A stretch of DNA of 55,186 nt from JAFTYO01 sp045613125 (lineage in GTDB: Bacteria; Pseudomonadota; Alphaproteobacteria; RF32; CAG-239): assembly GCA_045613125.1 (NCBI GenBank), contig JAZLAM010000025.1, positions 1 to 55,186 on the forward strand. The letters are read 5' to 3'. This document shows, piece after piece, positions 34,074 to 43,702 of the stretch. The translations under genes were made by a program, and so were the position numbers. The notes beneath the pieces are model-generated. The model made no database searches and was not told where the DNA came from. It was given only the letters and a program-made list of their open reading frames with translations. How positions within the stretch are numbered: the first letter of the stretch is position 1; each line of letters starts with the position of its first letter.

Positions 34074-35234
34074 ATGAGTGCAAAACGTTTTATTTTAAAT
34101 GAAACAAGTTATCACGGAAGTGGTGCTATCAAAGAAATTATCACTGAAGTTAAATTAAGAAATTTTCAAAAGGCTTTGATTGTTACCGATGCCGATTTGG
34201 TAAGATTTAAAGTTGTCGACAAAGTTACAACTCTGCTAGATGAAAATAAATTACCTTATGAAGTTTTTGATAAAGTAAAAGCAAATCCGAGTGTCGATAT
34301 TGTAAAACAAGGGCTAAAAGCTTTTAAGCAAGCAAATGCCGATTATATGATTGCTATTGGTGGCGGATCACCGCAAGATACAGCAAAGGCCATCGGTATC
34401 ATTATAAATAATCCTGAATTTGACGATGTACTTTCACTTGAAGGCGTCGCTCCAACAAAAAACAAAAGTGTTCCGGTTATTGCTGTTGCCACAACTGCAG
34501 GAACAGCTGCTGAAACAACAATCAATTATGTTATAACAGATGAAGAAAAACGTCGCAAATTTGTTTGTGTTGATCCTCATGATATTCCGGTTGTAGCTGT
34601 TGTAGATCCGGATATGATGTCATCTATGCCTAAATCTTTAACTGCTGCCACAGGAATGGATGCTCTCACCCATGCTATTGAGGGGTATACAACTTTAGGT
34701 GCCTGGGAATTGGCCGATACTTTAAATTTAAAAGCTATAGAGCTTATTTCCAGATCTTTACGCCTTGCTGTTAAAAACGATCCTAAAGGTCGTGAAGATA
34801 TGGCATTGGGACAATATGTTACCGGAATGGCCTTTTCAAACGTTGGCTTAGGAGTGGTTCACGGAATGGCCCATCCTCTAAGTGCTTTTTACGATACTCC
34901 GCACGGAGTTGCAAACGCTGTATTACTCCCATATGTGATGGAATTCAATGCAGAATATACGGGCACAAAATATAAAGAAATAGCCCGTGCTATGGGTGTT
35001 AAAGATGTTGATAATATGAATATGGAAGAATATAGAAAAGCTGCTATTGATGCGGTCAAACAACTATCTTTAGATGTAGGTATTCCTCTGACATTAAAAG
35101 AAATCGGAGTAAAAGAAACTGATTTAGAGGCTTTAGCTGATGCTGCAATGGCTGACGTTTGCACAGGTGGCAACCCTCGCCCATGTACTAAAGAACTTGT
35201 TTTACAAGTATACAAAACAGCTTTTTCTAAATAA
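34074..35234 (+). CDS. fucO: Lactaldehyde reductase / 1,2-propanediol oxidoreductase (Fe-dependent)
   Basis: FucO reduces L-lactaldehyde from fucose or rhamnose to 1,2-propanediol with NADH during fermentation. The protein resembles E. coli FucO along its length, with blocks such as IGGGSPQDTAKAIGII, DEEKRRKFVCVDPHDIP and LVHGMAHPL-like VVHGMAHPL. Metal ligands fall at Asp196, His200, His263 and His277, the same numbers as in FucO. The ATG at 34074 is chosen: GAGGAG stands nine bases before it. No fucose or rhamnose catabolic genes are adjacent, so another aldehyde is possible. Confidence 0.88.
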   Translation: MSAKRFILNETSYHGSGAIKEIITEVKLRNFQKALIVTDADLVRFKVVDKVTTLLDENKLPYEVFDKVKANPSVDIVKQGLKAFKQANADYMIAIGGGSPQDTAKAIGIIINNPEFDDVLSLEGVAPTKNKSVPVIAVATTAGTAAETTINYVITDEEKRRKFVCVDPHDIPVVAVVDPDMMSSMPKSLTAATGMDALTHAIEGYTTLGAWELADTLNLKAIELISRSLRLAVKNDPKGREDMALGQYVTGMAFSNVGLGVVHGMAHPLSAFYDTPHGVANAVLLPYVMEFNAEYTGTKYKEIARAMGVKDVDNMNMEEYRKAAIDAVKQLSLDVGIPLTLKEIGVKETDLEALADAAMADVCTGGNPRPCTKELVLQVYKTAFSK

Positions 35235-35248
35235 TTAATATTAATATT

Positions 35249-35278
35249 GGACGGTAAGAGCTTTTTACCGTCCTTTTT
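35249..35278 (+). terminator. Terminator of fucO
   Basis: GGACGGTAA pairs with TTACCGTCC, followed by TTTTT. Confidence 0.9.
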
Positions 35279-35293
35279 ATAAAGAGATAACAC

Positions 35294-36307
35294 ATGATAT
35301 ATAATTCAAGAACATCTTTATTAAAAGCCCTCGCAAACACCGAAAAAGGTGAAAAACGTTCTCAAATTTTAAACATTGAACAAAATCGAGACTTAATCAA
35401 AAGCAGTGGGGCAAATGTTACACTATATTCCGGCGAACCAACTGTTGCGAATAGTGTCATGAAAGAACTTGATAATATATACATAGGTGTAATTAACAGA
35501 CTCAACGCAAAAACCGGAAAGCCTGATGGTATTGGTGCATTGGGTGGCTTATCTGAGCGCACAAACGAACAAGAATTTGCCATATTAACATCGGCTCAAA
35601 AAAGAGCTTTAGTCGGAAAAAAAGACGATATTATCATCAAAAATGATGAACCTGTTTTAACTCATGATATTAATATTATTGCACAAAACAATGTATTACG
35701 AGAAACAAAAGAAGAACTAGGTAATTTAGGTATTTATGATTTTAATCTAAATGCACAGGATATGCAACTGATTGAAATGGACAATGTAAAAGATGATAAT
35801 TTTGCCATTAATTTATGGAACGGCAAAGGTGATGTTTGGTGCATCACTCCATATTGTCACATTATGAAGACATCTGAAAACACCCTTGATTTACTGTCAA
35901 ATCGTTCTGAGGATATACATAAACACGAACAAAACTCCGAAGCCGCAAAATTTTGTAAAATGAAACTTACAAAAGCATTAACAAGTTTCGGCAATATGTC
36001 AGGAGAAAACAAACTTGAAGATGGCAGAAATGCAAATTCTGATTATCGCTATCCGCACGAATGGTTGACATCATGGGCTTTAGCTTCAAAACTTTTAAAT
36101 CATGATGAAGAAAAATTACTAAAACTTTATCAAGAACTTCAAGCGCAAACTCCTTGGAAAATAAGCTTTAAAAAAGCTTCGGGTAAAATGGGAAAAGACT
36201 TAAATTTTATAGCTGATGTTTTAAAAATAAGTCCAAAAACTGTTGAAAAAATGGAAAGATACCCAAACGGAATGGCCTTCATAAATTCCGGAAACAGACA
36301 CCTTTAA
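35294..36307 (+). CDS. Nudix-like protein with a split Nudix box
   Basis: The segment IGALGGLSER (80-89) resembles the first half of a Nudix box and NNVLRETKEELGNLGI (132-147) the second half. About 50 residues separate the Gly from the Arg instead of the usual 14. The Glu-rich RETKEEL that binds the metal is intact, while the first Glu of the box is not in place. A 150-residue helical C-terminus follows and is not recognised. The total is 337 residues and cytosolic. It lies 16 bp after the fucO terminator and just before a membrane protein gene. Confidence 0.6.
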   Translation: MIYNSRTSLLKALANTEKGEKRSQILNIEQNRDLIKSSGANVTLYSGEPTVANSVMKELDNIYIGVINRLNAKTGKPDGIGALGGLSERTNEQEFAILTSAQKRALVGKKDDIIIKNDEPVLTHDINIIAQNNVLRETKEELGNLGIYDFNLNAQDMQLIEMDNVKDDNFAINLWNGKGDVWCITPYCHIMKTSENTLDLLSNRSEDIHKHEQNSEAAKFCKMKLTKALTSFGNMSGENKLEDGRNANSDYRYPHEWLTSWALASKLLNHDEEKLLKLYQELQAQTPWKISFKKASGKMGKDLNFIADVLKISPKTVEKMERYPNGMAFINSGNRHL

Positions 36308-36354
36308 ATTTGATATTTTCTTTCTTATATTTTATCTCAAAACAGAGATAAAAG

Positions 36355-37002
36355 ATGAAAATAAAAAAGAGTACACCGTTAAAAAAATTTTTGCATAAAC
36401 TTTGGTTGTTTTTAATTAGCAATGTCGGAGCCTTTATTATTGGTTTTTCCGCATTGTTTTTCGGAATATACCAATTTTATATTGATAGACCGATCATTAA
36501 ATATGACACTGTATCCAAAAGCTTTATTTCATCATTAAATGAAAACAATTTTAAGGTAAGTGTTAAAAATAAAGAATATAATGATTTATACCAAACAAAT
36601 ATAATTTTACAAAACAGTGGGCAACAACCTTTGGCCGGCAGTGATGTTTCTAAAATAGGTCACGATCCGATAAGAGTTATTATACCTAAAAATGCTGAAG
36701 TTGTTCATTACATTATAGATAACACTATAACTTCACAATCTGTAACTGCAACTTTGATGCCTTACAAAGACAGTTTAATTATAAATTTTGATTTTCTAAA
36801 TCCTCAAGATCAAATAGGTATCAGTATATTACATCAAAATCCTAACCAAAATTTTGTTGTCAAAGGAAGTGCATTAGGCGTAAAAGAAATCAAACACACC
36901 CTAACTGATAAACAAATACTTTACATTGTGATTTATATTATGCTGGGAATATATATTCTTACCATTATTTTAACATTTTTGGATAAAAAAGGATATTTGT
37001 AA
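36355..37002 (+). CDS. Membrane protein of unknown function with two TM segments
   Basis: The N-terminus is very basic, then comes a TM helix at about 17-43 and a soluble domain of beta character at about 50-185 (VVHYIIDNTITSQSVTATLM), and a second TM helix at about 188-209. This topology puts the central domain outside the cytoplasm. No family is recognised. It ends exactly one base before the era stop on the other strand. Confidence 0.55.
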   Translation: MKIKKSTPLKKFLHKLWLFLISNVGAFIIGFSALFFGIYQFYIDRPIIKYDTVSKSFISSLNENNFKVSVKNKEYNDLYQTNIILQNSGQQPLAGSDVSKIGHDPIRVIIPKNAEVVHYIIDNTITSQSVTATLMPYKDSLIINFDFLNPQDQIGISILHQNPNQNFVVKGSALGVKEIKHTLTDKQILYIVIYIMLGIYILTIILTFLDKKGYL

Positions 37003-37908
37003 TTAGCTATTAAAATTCAGGCCCCAATCGGTATAACGTGCGGGGTCATCACCCCAATTTTCACGCACTTTCACAAATAAGAACAAATGTATTCTTTCTT
37101 CCAACATGTTTTCTAATTCACGCCTTGCTGATTGTCCTATTTTTTTAATCATAGAACCACCTTTCCCCAAAACTATAGTCTTTTGACTGTCGCGCTCAAC
37201 ATAGATAGTCATTTCAGCTCTAATCGAGCCATTTTCTCTTCTTTCCCACAATTCAGGTTCAACTGTTATCGCATAAGGTAATTCTTGTCTTAAATATAAA
37301 AACAGTTTTTCTCTTACAACTTCAGCCGTTAGAAGTTTTAACGGCATATCAGAAATTTGATCTTCAGGATAATACCATGGGCTTTCAGGTAAATTATCAG
37401 CTAAATATTTATAAAAATCCTCAATATTTTGACCTGTTAAAGCCGATACCATAAATGTTTGGCTAAAATTACCGGCAGTGTTTATTTTCGCACTTAACTC
37501 TAAAAGTTTTTCTTTTTGAATTAAATCTACCTTATTTAGAACCAAAACGGCTTCAATCTTATTTTTATTAAGTTTGCTGACAATAGATTGAGTTTGATCA
37601 TCAAAACCTTTCTTTACATCGACCACCAAAACCACAATATCAGCATCATTCATACCACTCCAGGCAGAGGCTACCATAGCTCTATCTAAACGGCGTTTAG
37701 GCTTAAAAATTCCGGGTGTATCCAAAAACACTATTTGTGTATTATTATAAATTCCGATACCCTTAACAATAGTTCTGGTTGTTTGTGCCTTAGGAGACAC
37801 AATAGATACTTTTGAGCCTACAAAATTATTCGTAATCGTAGATTTTCCCGCATTCGGTGCACCTATCAAACTTACAAAACCAGCTCTTGTCACTTTACTG
37901 TTTTCCAT
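37003..37908 (-). CDS. era: GTPase Era
   Basis: Era binds 16S rRNA 3' ends during 30S maturation. G1 is GAPNAGKST, G3 DTPGIF, G4 NKVDLI, followed by the SALTG-like G5, and the C-terminal third is a KH domain with ELPYAITVE and IVLGKGGSMIKKIG. A longer frame starts at 38010, but ATG 37908 (MENSKVTRAGFVSLIG) matches normal Era length (301 residues). It overlaps the end of rnc by 14 bp. The order lepB-rnc-era is classical. Confidence 0.96.
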   Translation of the reverse strand: MENSKVTRAGFVSLIGAPNAGKSTITNNFVGSKVSIVSPKAQTTRTIVKGIGIYNNTQIVFLDTPGIFKPKRRLDRAMVASAWSGMNDADIVVLVVDVKKGFDDQTQSIVSKLNKNKIEAVLVLNKVDLIQKEKLLELSAKINTAGNFSQTFMVSALTGQNIEDFYKYLADNLPESPWYYPEDQISDMPLKLLTAEVVREKLFLYLRQELPYAITVEPELWERRENGSIRAEMTIYVERDSQKTIVLGKGGSMIKKIGQSARRELENMLEERIHLFLFVKVRENWGDDPARYTDWGLNFNS

Positions 37909-38560
37909 TTTCACTTTCCAAAACTTTAATAAGTCGCAAAGCAGCATTTTGTTCTGCCATTTTTTTATTTCTACCGCTTCCGACTGCCTCACCCAAACCG
38001 TCAACAACAACTTTTACAAAAAAATGCGGTTCATGTTCTGATCCTTCTTTTTTAACTAACTGGTAAGTCGGGTTATCGGATTTATGCTTATGAGCCAACT
38101 CCTGCAATATTGTTTTGCTATCTCTTATCGGAGTTTGATTTGAGTTGATTAGATATTTCCAATGCTTGTCAACAAAATTAATAGCCATTTCAAAGCTACT
38201 ATCTATACAGATTGCGCCTATAATAGCCTCTGCCACATCACACAAAACATTTTCATTTAAGCATAGTTCTTTATTTTCTGCTATAATATAATTGTTTAAT
38301 TGCAATTTTAAGGCAACTTGTGCAACTGTTTCTTTTCTGACTAAACGAGTATGTCTTGGAGATAAATCACCTTCAGCATCTTTTTTGAACATATTAAACA
38401 ACAAGTGAGCCATTGCCACTCCTAAAACTCTATCTCCTAAAAACTCCAATCTCTCATAGTTTTTAGATACATTTCTTGTCTTACTGCTATGAGTTAACGC
38501 TTGTTTTAACAGCTCTTTATTATTAAACTTATAACCTAAAATATGTTCAAGTTTTTCCAT
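37895..38560 (-). CDS. rnc: Ribonuclease III
   Basis: The enzyme cleaves double-stranded RNA in rRNA and mRNA processing. The catalytic signature is NYERLEFLGDRVLG, and DVAEAIIGAI supplies the second Asp/Glu pair. A double-stranded RNA-binding domain fills the C-terminus (KTILQELAHKHKSDNPTYQL, then SGRNKKMAEQNAALRLIK). At 221 residues it has normal length. It starts 9 bp after lepB ends. Confidence 0.96.
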   Translation of the reverse strand: MEKLEHILGYKFNNKELLKQALTHSSKTRNVSKNYERLEFLGDRVLGVAMAHLLFNMFKKDAEGDLSPRHTRLVRKETVAQVALKLQLNNYIIAENKELCLNENVLCDVAEAIIGAICIDSSFEMAINFVDKHWKYLINSNQTPIRDSKTILQELAHKHKSDNPTYQLVKKEGSEHEPHFFVKVVVDGLGEAVGSGRNKKMAEQNAALRLIKVLESENGKQ

Positions 38561-38569
38561 AAATTATCT

Positions 38570-39313
38570 CTAGTGTAATGAGTTAAAAATTTTAGACCAA
38601 CGAATCATCTTTGGCCAAGTCCATGGTTTATACCAAGCACCTTTATCATTATGAGAGAAAAACAAAAATCGAGCTTTCCCGACCAAATTTTCCTTCGGAA
38701 CAAAACCTACACTGAGACGACTATCATCAGAGCGGTCACGATTATCTCCCATAACAAAATAGTGATCTTCGGGTATAGTTACCTTTGTTGTATTATCTAC
38801 CTGTCTTTCATGATCAGAAATTTCTAAAATACGATGTTTTACACCATTAGGTAATGTTTCTTCATACTCTGTATAAATCTCCGGTCGAACCATAAATTCA
38901 TCTATCTTGTATTCTCCGATTTCTTTCCTTTCAACCGGTTTATCATTAATATATAAGATACCTTCTCTTACTTCTACGGTATCCCCTGGAAGTCCAATAA
39001 CTCTTTTAATAAAATCTGTCTTATTGTCGACCGGAAATTTAAACACTACGATATCCCCCCTATTAGGTTCCGAAGCCCAAATACGACCTTTAATCGGAGC
39101 CAAACTTGCAGGAAAAGAATGTTTAGAATATCCATATGTATATTTTGAAACAAACAAATAATCTCCAACTTCCAAAGTCGGATACATAGAACCTGATGGT
39201 ATTCTAAACGGTTCAAACAACAAACTTCTTATAACAATTGCTATTAAGACGGCATATACAACAGTTTTAACAGTTTCACCAAATGTTTCTTTTTTTTCTT
39301 CTTCTTTCATCAT
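38570..39313 (-). CDS. lepB: Signal peptidase I
   Basis: This inner-membrane protease removes signal peptides. An N-terminal TM helix (about 15-31) precedes box B RIPSGSMYPTL with the catalytic Ser42, box C GDYLFVSKY, box D DFIKRVIGLPGD with the general-base Lys103, and box E GDNRDRSDDSR. The reading frame can start at TTG 39322; ATG 39313 is used here (247 residues), with ATG 39310 as an alternative. GAGAAAG lies just ahead. It heads lepB-rnc-era. Confidence 0.95.
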   Translation of the reverse strand: MMKEEEKKETFGETVKTVVYAVLIAIVIRSLLFEPFRIPSGSMYPTLEVGDYLFVSKYTYGYSKHSFPASLAPIKGRIWASEPNRGDIVVFKFPVDNKTDFIKRVIGLPGDTVEVREGILYINDKPVERKEIGEYKIDEFMVRPEIYTEYEETLPNGVKHRILEISDHERQVDNTTKVTIPEDHYFVMGDNRDRSDDSRLSVGFVPKENLVGKARFLFFSHNDKGAWYKPWTWPKMIRWSKIFNSLH

Positions 39314-39378
39314 CTTTCTCAAATTAATTGCAAGTTAGCCCCATATTATACTTTTATTTTTTTATATCAAGTTTTTTA

Positions 39379-41643
39379 TCATATTTTTTGACTGTTTATA
39401 TTTGCTTTAACACATTCTTTAATATCTTTAAACTTCATAACTTCTGATACAATATGTTTTACATTTTCCGAACTATATTGTTTATAACAAAAATCCATAC
39501 GATAAAAATCAGCTTTTATTTCTTTTGCTTCATCTGCGAAACATAGAGGCTTATCATTAAAGAGCATCAGTTGACAATCATGCGAAACGGCAACATACTT
39601 TTTACCATCTTTGGTAAGTTCATATTTTTCGAGTTGTTGTGTACAGCTTTTACAGTCATAATCTCGTATACATCCTACACTTGTAAACAACGGAGCGTCT
39701 TGATATACCACAAAACATGTAGTTAAAGACGAAGTTTCAACAAGTTTTTTAATGTTTTCTTTTGTATCTTCAGTTGCAAAACAAATTTTTTGAATTCCAA
39801 TTTCCTTAGCATGTTCAATAGCTTGTGTATTTAGCATATATATCGATGGTGATAAAGAAACATCAATTTTTCCCAAAGGAAGAACTTCTAAAGCCCAATA
39901 GTTTCCTATCTCCCATTTTTTATATCCGCTCTCAATTAATGAATTTACCAAAGAAGCAAATACTTTCGGATGACGGCAAACCTCCGGCAAGGCTATACGA
40001 ACTTTGTTTTTAGGTAGTTTTTTAATATCAGAAATATTTGTTTTAGGATTTATAAGATAAACAATTTCTGAAAACTCTGCCAAATTTATATCTTGTAAAC
40101 AATCAATATTATCAGTTTTAATTGCCCACTTTTGAGACATCTGTTGTTCTTTTACACTTAACTTAGGTAATGTTCCTTGTTTATGATTTATATTTATTGT
40201 TTCATACAATTTACGTCTTAAATCATTGATTTTCGAAACAGGTACAAATAACCCTTCCGGATTTTTAATTGATAAAGAGTTTAATCTAAATTCAGTTCCT
40301 CCTGTTTTTTCAAAAGACTGTTTGAATGCATCTTCAACTTTTGTAATATCATTTGCTTTTTCAAAAACGCTATCAATAATACAAACAAAATTATCACATT
40401 TTGCCAACATGTTAGAAGCGCTAACTTCAATTAAAACATCAACCTCTGAAACATTCAAAAACTCATTTGGTTTTGGCTTTTGATATGCATAAGCCCCCTT
40501 AACCTCAGTTGAAGATGCTAAATATACATTTAGTGACTTTTCAAGAAACGGATGTTTTTTAGGTAGCTCAATTTGAACAAAATCACCCTTTTTAGCTTCA
40601 AATACATTTTTTCCGTTAAGTATAATATTTTGTACCGAAAATCCAAACGGTTTTTCACTTCCTTTTACATCTATTTGCAAACCATCATAGCGACCTATAT
40701 TATGGTTTAATTCTAATTCAATACCAAATTTTGAAATCTTATTTATTTTTCCTATCAAAAGTCCGCGATGTCCTACAAAATCACGATCTATAATGTTTTT
40801 ATTTTTACCGTTGAAGTGAAATTTACACCACGGGCGAGAAAAAATCTGCTTAATATTTTCTTCTTTTTTATAATCAGCACCCTTCCCGTCTAAAATATGA
40901 CGATAATAGTCTGTCACTGCGGCAACATAAAGAGCATTTTTTTTACGTCCTTCAATTTTAAGAGAAGTTACGGGCATTTTTAAGACATCTTCTCCTAATG
41001 CCATATCTTTCATTGAAAAAAAGTGTTTACGTTGACCGTTCTTTTCAAAACAAGCTCGACACGGATACAAACATTTTCCTCTGTTTGCACTTCTTCCTGT
41101 TTCAAGTGCCGAAAATTGGCATAAACCGCTATAAGAATAACATAAAGCACCATGAATAAAAGCTTCGGTTTCCAATCCCTCAATTGAAGCAATTTCTTTA
41201 ATTTCGGCAAGAGTTAATTCTCTGGCTAACACAACTCTGGAAAAGCCTTGTTTTTGCAAAAACATTGCCCCTTCTTTGTTATGGACAGCCATTTGTGTAC
41301 TTGCATGAATTTCTAACTCAGGATATTCTTTTTTAATTACTCTAGCCACACCCAAATCTTGTAAAATAACGGCATCAATTTTACATTTTGAACAAATATC
41401 CAGAGTTTTCAGCAAGTCGTTTAATTCTACCTCTTGCAAAACCGTATTTATAGCCACATAAACTTTGCGCCCCAGATGATGAGCATATGCCGTAAATTGA
41501 TTTAGGCTGTCTTCATCAAAATTAGTTGCAGTTGCACGGGCAGAAAATTTCTGCAAGCCCAAATAGACAGCATCAGCACCATAATATAAAGCTGCATAAC
41601 CTGCCTCAATATCACCTGCCGGTGCTAAAAGTTCTTGTTTCAT
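39379..41643 (-). CDS. U32 family protein (RlhA/YhbU-related)
   Basis: The start KQELLAPAGDIEAGYAALYY is the U32 opening, then LGVARVIKKEYPELEIHAST and EAFIHGALCYSYSGLCQFS. The conserved cysteines in GALCYS, SGLCQ and KCLYPCRACF are those thought to bind an Fe-S cluster in U32 enzymes. RlhA hydroxylates C2501 of 23S rRNA; others act in prephenate-derived hydroxylation of tRNA or ubiquinone. At 754 residues it is in the range of the long, multi-domain members, with a second half (about 350-754) that is less familiar and ends with another Cys cluster (CIRDYDCKSC). Confidence 0.85.
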   Translation of the reverse strand: MKQELLAPAGDIEAGYAALYYGADAVYLGLQKFSARATATNFDEDSLNQFTAYAHHLGRKVYVAINTVLQEVELNDLLKTLDICSKCKIDAVILQDLGVARVIKKEYPELEIHASTQMAVHNKEGAMFLQKQGFSRVVLARELTLAEIKEIASIEGLETEAFIHGALCYSYSGLCQFSALETGRSANRGKCLYPCRACFEKNGQRKHFFSMKDMALGEDVLKMPVTSLKIEGRKKNALYVAAVTDYYRHILDGKGADYKKEENIKQIFSRPWCKFHFNGKNKNIIDRDFVGHRGLLIGKINKISKFGIELELNHNIGRYDGLQIDVKGSEKPFGFSVQNIILNGKNVFEAKKGDFVQIELPKKHPFLEKSLNVYLASSTEVKGAYAYQKPKPNEFLNVSEVDVLIEVSASNMLAKCDNFVCIIDSVFEKANDITKVEDAFKQSFEKTGGTEFRLNSLSIKNPEGLFVPVSKINDLRRKLYETININHKQGTLPKLSVKEQQMSQKWAIKTDNIDCLQDINLAEFSEIVYLINPKTNISDIKKLPKNKVRIALPEVCRHPKVFASLVNSLIESGYKKWEIGNYWALEVLPLGKIDVSLSPSIYMLNTQAIEHAKEIGIQKICFATEDTKENIKKLVETSSLTTCFVVYQDAPLFTSVGCIRDYDCKSCTQQLEKYELTKDGKKYVAVSHDCQLMLFNDKPLCFADEAKEIKADFYRMDFCYKQYSSENVKHIVSEVMKFKDIKECVKANINSQKI

Positions 41644-41711
41644 ATATTTTTCCCAAATTCAGCATTGTTTTTGTGTAAACTATTGCCAATTATCAAGTTT
41701 GTCAAGACAAT

Positions 41712-41769
41712 AAAAAACCACCGGTTTACAAAGATATATCGTAAAGATACACTTCATAAACGGGTGGTT
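41712..41769 (-). terminator. Long imperfect hairpin with T run on the minus strand
   Basis: AACCACC at the left end pairs with GGTGGTT at the right, extended by partial pairing of GTTTA and TAAAC. On the minus strand it is followed by TTTTTTA. It terminates the 41779-42678 gene. Confidence 0.6.
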
Positions 41770-41778
41770 AACTAAATT

Positions 41779-42678
41779 TTACCAGACATACTTTAGATAT
41801 CCGTTCTTCATAATCCAAAAGATAGTTTTGTTATACTCCGAATACAATTTGGATACTGGAGGATAAATTTTACAATATTCCTCAAAATCTTTTTCGGTTA
41901 AATCCTTGTGGTTTAAGAGGAATAAATATCCTTTCCGACCAAACTTCTTTATTCTTGCTTTCAGGTCTTCATCAATACAGATTGATTTCGTATAAGTAAA
42001 ATTATCCAAAATCACCTCCAAACCCTCATCAGTTTCAGCCATTTTCTTGAGTAGCTCTTCTCGTTTGTTTTCTGAACACGCCCATAGGAGTTTCAAAGCA
42101 AACGCATACAGCCCATAATGTATCAGTTCTGAAACCTTCACATTTTGTGCAAGGAAATGTTGTCCTGCTAATGTTTTGCTAATCCCCATCATGATTTGTT
42201 TTTTCATCTTTTCATTTTGGGCATATAAATCAAGGGCTGTTGAAGCTAAAGACAAGCTTATCAGTTTTTCATAAAACTTGTCGCAAAGGCCTACCGAATT
42301 GTAAAGTTCAATCAGCTGATTCTGTTTTTCCTCTTTTGTTCTCTTTTCCTTCTCTTCAATTTCTTTTTGACGAGCAACTACCAGCTCTTGTCTGAGTTTA
42401 TGCGCTTCTTCCTTGCCAAAAACCTTCTCCAACAGAAGCATTTTTGGAGAGCGAACATACCATTCAGAGTAAAGATTTTCATCATAAGCAATAAGTTGCT
42501 TAATAAGATCTTTTCTACCGAGCCTGTACAATAGCTCGAAAAGGATAAGGCCAACGGGATAACCGTCTTGAACCATTTGGATGATTTTGTCATCGTCAAC
42601 GCCATCACGATTGATAACAGCGCACATGATATCCCACTTCCTATCAGCGGATATCTCACGTAAATAATTTTGTGCCAT
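41779..42678 (-). CDS. Unknown alpha-helical cytosolic protein
   Basis: The 299 residues are almost wholly helical by composition, with a strongly charged coiled-coil-like helix at about 95-122 (KEEAHKLRQELV, then EIEEKEKRTKEEKQ). There is no signal peptide or TM segment. Repeats such as ELLYRLGRKDLIKQL and HYGLYAFALKLLWACSENKRE suggest a helical-repeat fold. No family is recognised. Base composition looks slightly more GC-rich than that of neighbours. It stands alone with its own terminator. Confidence 0.55.
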   Translation of the reverse strand: MAQNYLREISADRKWDIMCAVINRDGVDDDKIIQMVQDGYPVGLILFELLYRLGRKDLIKQLIAYDENLYSEWYVRSPKMLLLEKVFGKEEAHKLRQELVVARQKEIEEKEKRTKEEKQNQLIELYNSVGLCDKFYEKLISLSLASTALDLYAQNEKMKKQIMMGISKTLAGQHFLAQNVKVSELIHYGLYAFALKLLWACSENKREELLKKMAETDEGLEVILDNFTYTKSICIDEDLKARIKKFGRKGYLFLLNHKDLTEKDFEEYCKIYPPVSKLYSEYNKTIFWIMKNGYLKYVW

Positions 42679-42837
42679 AATGTTTATGAATTAAATAATT
42701 GATTTCTGCATTACAGATTAATGTAGTATAATATATCTGTCAAGTTTTTTTCCCAAAACATTTAACAAAGAAAACCAAAACTATCTAAAATTATACATCA
42801 CTAAACAAGGCGATATTTTCCTTGCCTTTTGTGTTGC

Positions 42838-43044
42838 TTATTTATCTTCTGCGACATCTTTTATGGCATCTTTTGTTGCCTCATATCCGTCAGATACAAT
42901 TTGTTTTGTTCCTTGTGCTATATCTTGCGTCATAGTTCCAACTGTTGTATCTTTATTGATTCTTCCCTCATAAAACCCAACAACTAAAAGATAAATAACT
43001 ATAAGCAAAAAGATATAAAATAAATATTTCAATAAGGTACCCAT
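42838..43044 (-). CDS. Small single-TM membrane protein
   Basis: The 68 residues hold one TM helix at about 5-23 and a polar tail with an alternating pattern (TMTQDIAQGTKQIVSDGYEA), likely an amphipathic helix in the periplasm or cytoplasm. A GGAGG-like sequence stands just ahead of the ATG. The tail resembles YtxH/CsbD-type stress helices only loosely. Function unknown. Confidence 0.55.
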   Translation of the reverse strand: MGTLLKYLFYIFLLIVIYLLVVGFYEGRINKDTTVGTMTQDIAQGTKQIVSDGYEATKDAIKDVAEDK

Positions 43045-43061
43045 TTATCCTCCGATTTTTT

Positions 43062-43107
43062 AAAAAAATAAACTCCACTAAAGCAAATAATATCTTTAGC
43101 AGAGTTT
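43062..43107 (-). terminator. Terminator of the SH3-domain gene
   Basis: AAACTC and CTAAAG on one arm pair with CTTTAG and GAGTTT on the other, with a small internal loop. On the minus strand it ends in a T7 run. Confidence 0.75.
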
Positions 43108-43123
43108 TCAAGATAGGTTAAAA

Positions 43124-43627
43124 TTAATCCAGATTTTCGTGAGGATATATACCAAATAATATTTTCTTTGGTACCCAACCTTCTATAGTGTCAAATTTAA
43201 TTAAGCAAAAATCTGACGATTTAGTACATTTTTTCACTTCTCCAACTGCACCATCTTCAACTTTTGCAATCACCTTAGATTTGTAGCTATCATTATTATG
43301 TATATTATTTTCACCAAGTGTCATAACTTTAACAAAACGTTTACCTGTAATCATTGACTGTTTTACCCAGGAAACCGAACCTTCCCAGTCTTTTACTTTT
43401 CGCCATACTTCATATTCATCAATAACTTCTATAGGCGCTCCTTTTTGTTGATACACCCAATCTATGGGATAGTTTATCCCCGGTCCGGAACGTGCATTCA
43501 CTTTATCATAACGCAACGATACCATACGAGGCAATGCTAAGCCACTTTTTCCTATTTTGATATCATCGGCATAAGCTTGTGCAGAACAAAAAATAGTGGC
43601 AATTATTGTTAAAAATATTGCTTTCAT
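43124..43627 (-). CDS. Secreted bacterial SH3-domain protein
   Basis: A signal peptide (residues 1-20, AQAYA cleavage) is followed by an SH3b domain: SLRYDKVNARSGPGINYPI, then WRKVKDWEGSVSWVKQSM. A second, more divergent SH3-like repeat fills the C-terminus (VEDGAVGEVKKC, then FDTIEGWVPKKILFG) with two Cys that could form a disulfide. The protein is 167 residues and periplasmic. This domain order is common in alphaproteobacteria. Binding to peptidoglycan peptides is the usual assumption for SH3b domains. Confidence 0.85.
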   Translation of the reverse strand: MKAIFLTIIATIFCSAQAYADDIKIGKSGLALPRMVSLRYDKVNARSGPGINYPIDWVYQQKGAPIEVIDEYEVWRKVKDWEGSVSWVKQSMITGKRFVKVMTLGENNIHNNDSYKSKVIAKVEDGAVGEVKKCTKSSDFCLIKFDTIEGWVPKKILFGIYPHENLD

Positions 43628-43702
43628 ATTGTATATCCTTTTTAGTATTGTTATAATGTAGGAAATATATATATTAATTTAATAAACAAAAGGTAAAAAA
43701 TT

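Noticed and set aside
37909..38010. A longer N-terminus for Era
   Set aside because: The extra 34 codons lie within rnc in another frame, and the normal Era start is at 37908.
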